Positions 61,406-64,000 of a DNA stretch of 64,000 nt are shown here, in pieces. This stretch comes from Oscillospiraceae bacterium. GTDB lineage: Bacteria; Bacillota; Clostridia; Oscillospirales; Oscillospiraceae. Where the stretch lies: positions 62,001 to 126,000 of the forward strand of contig CADBKO010000001.1 of assembly GCA_902795345.1 (NCBI GenBank), read 5' to 3'. How positions within the stretch are numbered: the stretch's first letter is position 1; each line of letters begins with the position of its first letter. Under the pieces are notes generated by a model, which saw only the letters and a program-made list of their open reading frames with translations, searched no databases and was not told the DNA's origin. Position numbers and translations under genes: made by a program.

Positions 61406-62750
61406 TATTGGGAGAAAAAAGCGGGTAGCAGCATACTGCCGTGTATCCACAGAACTGGAGGAACAACAAAGCTCCTTTAAGAACCAGGTCGAGTACTATA
61501 CCAATATGATTAACAACCGTCCTGATTGGGAACTGGCAGGAGTGTTTGCCGATGATGGGGTCTCCGGCACTAATGCAAAGAAGCGCTTTGGCTTTATGGA
61601 TATGATAGCCGCCTGTGAGGAGGGGCGAGTCGATCTTGTAATAACGAAGTCGATCAGCCGATTTGCCCGGAACACAGCGGATAGCTTGAACTACTGTCGA
61701 AAACTAAAGAATCTTGGGATTCCAATAATCTTCGAAAAAGAAGGAATCAATACGATGGAAGCATCCGGTGAGTTGATGTTTACGATCCTTTCATCGCTGG
61801 CACAAGAGGAGAGCCGGAACATTTCTGAGAACACCGCATGGGGGATCCGATCCAAATTCAGGCAAGGTATCCCGCACATAAACACGGAGGCTCTGCTTGG
61901 CTATGATAAGGACGCAGACGGTAATCTGGTTATCAACGAGGAGCAGGCTTCCGTTGTTCGGCGTGTATACCGGGAATTCCTGGAAGGCTGGGACATTTCG
62001 GACATCGCCCGCCAGTTGAATGATGAGGGCATCCCTGGGGTTCACGGCAGAGTCAGTTGGCATGCTGTGACCATCAAAAGAATGCTCCAGAATGAAAAAC
62101 ATGTCGGTGACATACTTATGCAGAAAACCTATACAACGGATTTCCTAACTAAGACACAGACGGAAAACAATGGAGAGTTGGAGCAGTATTACATCAAAGA
62201 TAATCACCCGGCCATCATCAGTCGGGAAAACTGGGATGCAGTCCAATTGGAACTCTCACGACGAGAGGCTTTCCGAAAAAGGCACGGACTCTGGACATTG
62301 GGAAGCAGCACCAATAATCCGCTATGCTCCCACGTATTCTGCGAGTCCTGCGGAGGAAAATACATCCGCAAGTGTTGGGAAGGCATCACGGAGGTATTCT
62401 GGAAATGCGAGAATGCCGAAAAGAAAAAAGGACACATCTGCAATGCGAAGAATATAAAAGAGTCCGCGTTGCAGAAAGCCATAGTCATCGCATGGAATAG
62501 CATCGTAGCTGACCGAGAGTTGCATCTCCCAGGCTGGGAACAGATGGTAACTGATGGAGATGCACTCCAGAAGTATTGGGGACGCAATATGATCGCCATC
62601 ACCGAGGACGGACCGCTAGAAGCAGAAGTGCCAGAACTAACACGCATGATGTTAGAGGAGATCACGGTGAAATCTCCATCAGAGATGACAGTTGCATTTC
62701 TGGATGGTACGGTGAAAAACATAAAGCTGGATACGCTGGATATCAGATAA
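61347..62750 (+). CDS. Large serine recombinase 2
   Basis: A 467-residue recombinase paralogous to the previous one; both start with a VTVIP motif. The catalytic serine is in VAAYCRVSTELEEQQSSFKN, with DDGVSGTNAKKRFGFMDM, TKSISRFARNTADSLNYC and ILSSLAQEESRNISENTAWG. The DNA-binding zinc ribbon is HVFCESCGGKYIRKCW with a later C-x-n-C. The gene ends 210 bases before the right boundary of the element, the standard position for the integrase. Tandem serine recombinases are typical of Tn4451/TndX-like and related clostridial elements. Confidence 0.95.
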   Translation: MERTVTVIPASQIKSVVAASIGRKKRVAAYCRVSTELEEQQSSFKNQVEYYTNMINNRPDWELAGVFADDGVSGTNAKKRFGFMDMIAACEEGRVDLVITKSISRFARNTADSLNYCRKLKNLGIPIIFEKEGINTMEASGELMFTILSSLAQEESRNISENTAWGIRSKFRQGIPHINTEALLGYDKDADGNLVINEEQASVVRRVYREFLEGWDISDIARQLNDEGIPGVHGRVSWHAVTIKRMLQNEKHVGDILMQKTYTTDFLTKTQTENNGELEQYYIKDNHPAIISRENWDAVQLELSRREAFRKRHGLWTLGSSTNNPLCSHVFCESCGGKYIRKCWEGITEVFWKCENAEKKKGHICNAKNIKESALQKAIVIAWNSIVADRELHLPGWEQMVTDGDALQKYWGRNMIAITEDGPLEAEVPELTRMMLEEITVKSPSEMTVAFLDGTVKNIKLDTLDIR

Positions 62751-62960
62751 GCATGATGCTTATCGAGATAATTATCATTATATCAAATACTCCTCAGTTT
62801 TCAATAGTAGGAGCAAAAACAAACTGTGATAATTATTCGACACAGAAGGAGAAGGAACAGCAGGTTTTCGGATATTATACGCCGTTGCCGCCAGAATATG
62901 GCCCTAAAACTCCATAGTATACGAACTATTCACAGTCTTAAGTATCGTTAGTACTAGTGG

Positions 62961-63272
62961 GCCGTCCTGGTTGCCATCGCTATCCCCGTGTTCACCGCCC
63001 AGCTGGAGAAGTCCCGCAATGCTACCAACCTCGCTAACGCCCGTTCCATTTATGCGCAGCTCGTCGCTGACTATCTGGATGACAACTCTTACAACGATTC
63101 TCTTAGCTCTACTGCCTGGTCTGGTTCTGCTGGTAGCATCACAGTCGGCACGCAGGTCTATAAGTTCCAGCCCGTTTCCGGCGCTTCTCTGACCATTACG
63201 ACCGGAACTGCCGCTCCTGTTGTCGAGTATAAAGGCCTTGGTGGCACCGAAACGTTTGGTGCAGCTTCCTGA
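62961..63272 (+). pseudogene. Type IV pilin 2, 5'-truncated by element insertion
   Basis: A reading frame continuous from the junction at 62961 (AVLVAIAIPVFTAQLEKSRN onward) to a stop at 63272, covering about 103 residues of a pilin. The leader, cleavage site and first part of the hydrophobic helix are missing. The first 33 bases match pilin 1 (39812-39844) with one change; beyond that the mature parts diverge (SSTAWSGSAGSITVGTQVYK is unlike pilin 1). It has no start codon or promoter of its own and would be silent unless recombined. Confidence 0.88.
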
Positions 63273-63411
63273 TTTAGCTTCTGCCTTTTAAATACGCAGG
63301 GGATGACGCTGCAGATAGGCTGTGCATCGCTGAACGATGACTTAATTGCCCAAGTAGCATACTGAGTTTTTCCCTGCATGATTTGTTTTGAACTTTTCCG
63401 TCGTTTCCTTC

Positions 63412-63480
63412 TTTCCGGGAGAGCGGGAGACGATGGAATCCCGGAAACCGAGCGCTTCCTCTGCTAGCGAGGAAGCGCTC
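63412..63480 (+). terminator. Paired hairpins, second copy
   Basis: TTTCCGGGA/TCCCGGAAA (63412-63447), then GAGCGCTTCCTC/GAGGAAGCGCTC (63450-63480). Compared with 40142-40210 the second stem has C-to-T on one side balanced by G-to-A on the other, preserving pairing. It lies between pilin 2 and the second YfhO-like gene. Otherwise 63273-63598 shows nothing that I recognise. Confidence 0.65.
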
Positions 63481-63598
63481 ATTCTAACTGCGGAGTCTCT
63501 TTCTGTGAAGATTGGAACTGCGGGATATCACGCTTGCGGCGATTTGCCTTAGTTTTCTTTTGCACAGATCGATGCTCAATGGAAGAACGGTGTAGTCA

Positions 63599-64000
63599 AT
63601 GAAACTGTTTGCTCCCCCGGATTCGAAAAAACGATTGCGCACCGAGCGGTGTGCGCTCTACTTGTTGCTTTCTTTTTTCCTGCCAATGTTGATTATAGTG
63701 ATTGCGCTGGCAGGGCTCAGGATCACTCCTTTTGGAGATCGTACATTTTTAATATCTGATGCGGATGTTCTTTATGTGAACTATCTTGGGTATGTCGGCC
63801 GGGCAATAAAAGGGGTAGAGGGTTTCACGTACTCCTTTGAAAAAGGCCTTGGCGGCAATATGATGGGTTCCTGGGGCTGGTTCCTGCTGAACCCGACCTT
63901 TGCCGTCTTTTCCCTCTTCGACGTCATAAGCTATCCATTGGCCTTCACGATCGTATCAACGATAAACCTCTGCCTCTGCGGCATTACCATGTATCTCCTG
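63599..64000 (+). CDS. YfhO-family membrane protein 2 (cut by window end)
   Basis: The first 134 residues of a paralogue of the protein at 40326-43151. Both start MKLF, then share FFLP-x-LI-x-IALAGL, TPFGD-x-T, SFEKGLGGNM and the following helix. The N-terminal half of the first loop differs (ISDADVLYVNYLGYVGRAIK), so it is not a recent duplicate. It is preceded by the same pilin and double-hairpin arrangement. The ATG at 63599 has GGAAGAACGG upstream. The rest lies beyond the window. Confidence 0.88.
   Translation, partial: MKLFAPPDSKKRLRTERCALYLLLSFFLPMLIIVIALAGLRITPFGDRTFLISDADVLYVNYLGYVGRAIKGVEGFTYSFEKGLGGNMMGSWGWFLLNPTFAVFSLFDVISYPLAFTIVSTINLCLCGITMYLL

Larger units (their letters stand above)
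53640..62960. mobile_element. Integrative mobilizable element with serine recombinases (left end uncertain)
   Basis: The segment holds an XRE repressor, an ImmA-type protease, a replication-type HTH protein, a relaxosome accessory protein, a MobP3 relaxase and two large serine recombinases, with no conjugation machinery. It therefore could move only with help. The right end is at 62960/62961, where sequence of the second pilin gene resumes in mid-codon context (GCCGTCCTGGTTGCCATCGC). The left end is not visible as a matching pilin half. I place it loosely after rfbB, where AT content rises; it may instead lie at 39812 in pilin 1. Confidence 0.8.

Overview
The window looks like the chromosome of a GC-rich, anaerobic, Gram-positive bacterium of the class Clostridia. 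The signs are a Trp T-box leader, an ANTAR regulator next to glutamine synthetase, SLH-domain surface proteins, oxygen-sensitive enzymes (a glycyl radical enzyme and a 2-hydroxyacyl-CoA dehydratase), CsoR/DUF6110 metal genes, and a MobP3-type mobilizable element. No rRNA or tRNA gene and no CRISPR array was seen.

Layout. 1-5.9 kb: pyrG (cut by the window start, with an attenuator-like leader), divergent glutamine synthetase plus ANTAR regulator, and a sensor phosphatase. 6-13 kb: HD-GYP phosphodiesterase, an orphan glycyl radical enzyme with its activase, an Rrf2 regulator divergent from cysK. 13-20 kb: a large SLH/InlB-repeat surface protein, two MITE-like elements (11.5 and 16.1 kb), small DUF5655 and XRE genes, rtcB with a long terminator-containing leader, and a GGDEF protein. 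20-26.8 kb: a complete Opp/Dpp/Nik-type ABC importer bracketed by two related methyltransferases. 27-31.8 kb: a T-box-controlled trp operon in the order B-A-D-C-F, with trpB frameshifted and trpE/trpG absent. 31.9-34.8 kb: a DUF6110 / P1B-type ATPase / CsoR operon with two CsoR-like operators. 35-39.4 kb: an R-2-hydroxyacyl-CoA dehydratase cluster in hadAIBC/fldAIBC order.

39.6-53.6 kb is a surface-glycan and pilus region: a type IV pilin behind a candidate three-way-junction leader RNA, a YfhO-family membrane protein, then genes for a dTDP-4-amino-6-deoxysugar (rfbA, rfbB, wecE-like), an ArnC-like glycosyltransferase with an ArnE/ArnF-like flippase pair, and a Kdo-type module (kdsA, cytidylyltransferase, kdsC-like) that is unusual outside Gram-negative bacteria. 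Together these suggest a lipid-linked sugar made in the cytoplasm, flipped, and transferred to a surface polymer or possibly to the pilin.

53.7-62.96 kb is an integrative mobilizable element: XRE repressor plus ImmA-type protease with two copies of one operator, a replication-type HTH protein, a MobP3 relaxase fused to Sel1 repeats, and two overlapping large serine recombinases. Its right end lies inside a second pilin gene, of which only the 3' part remains (62961-63272). That fragment is followed by a second copy of the same paired hairpins and a second YfhO gene that runs off the window. The 5' half of the broken pilin is not in the window, so the left boundary is unresolved. One possibility is that the whole 39.8-62.96 kb segment is the inserted unit and pilin 1 is the reconstituted gene.
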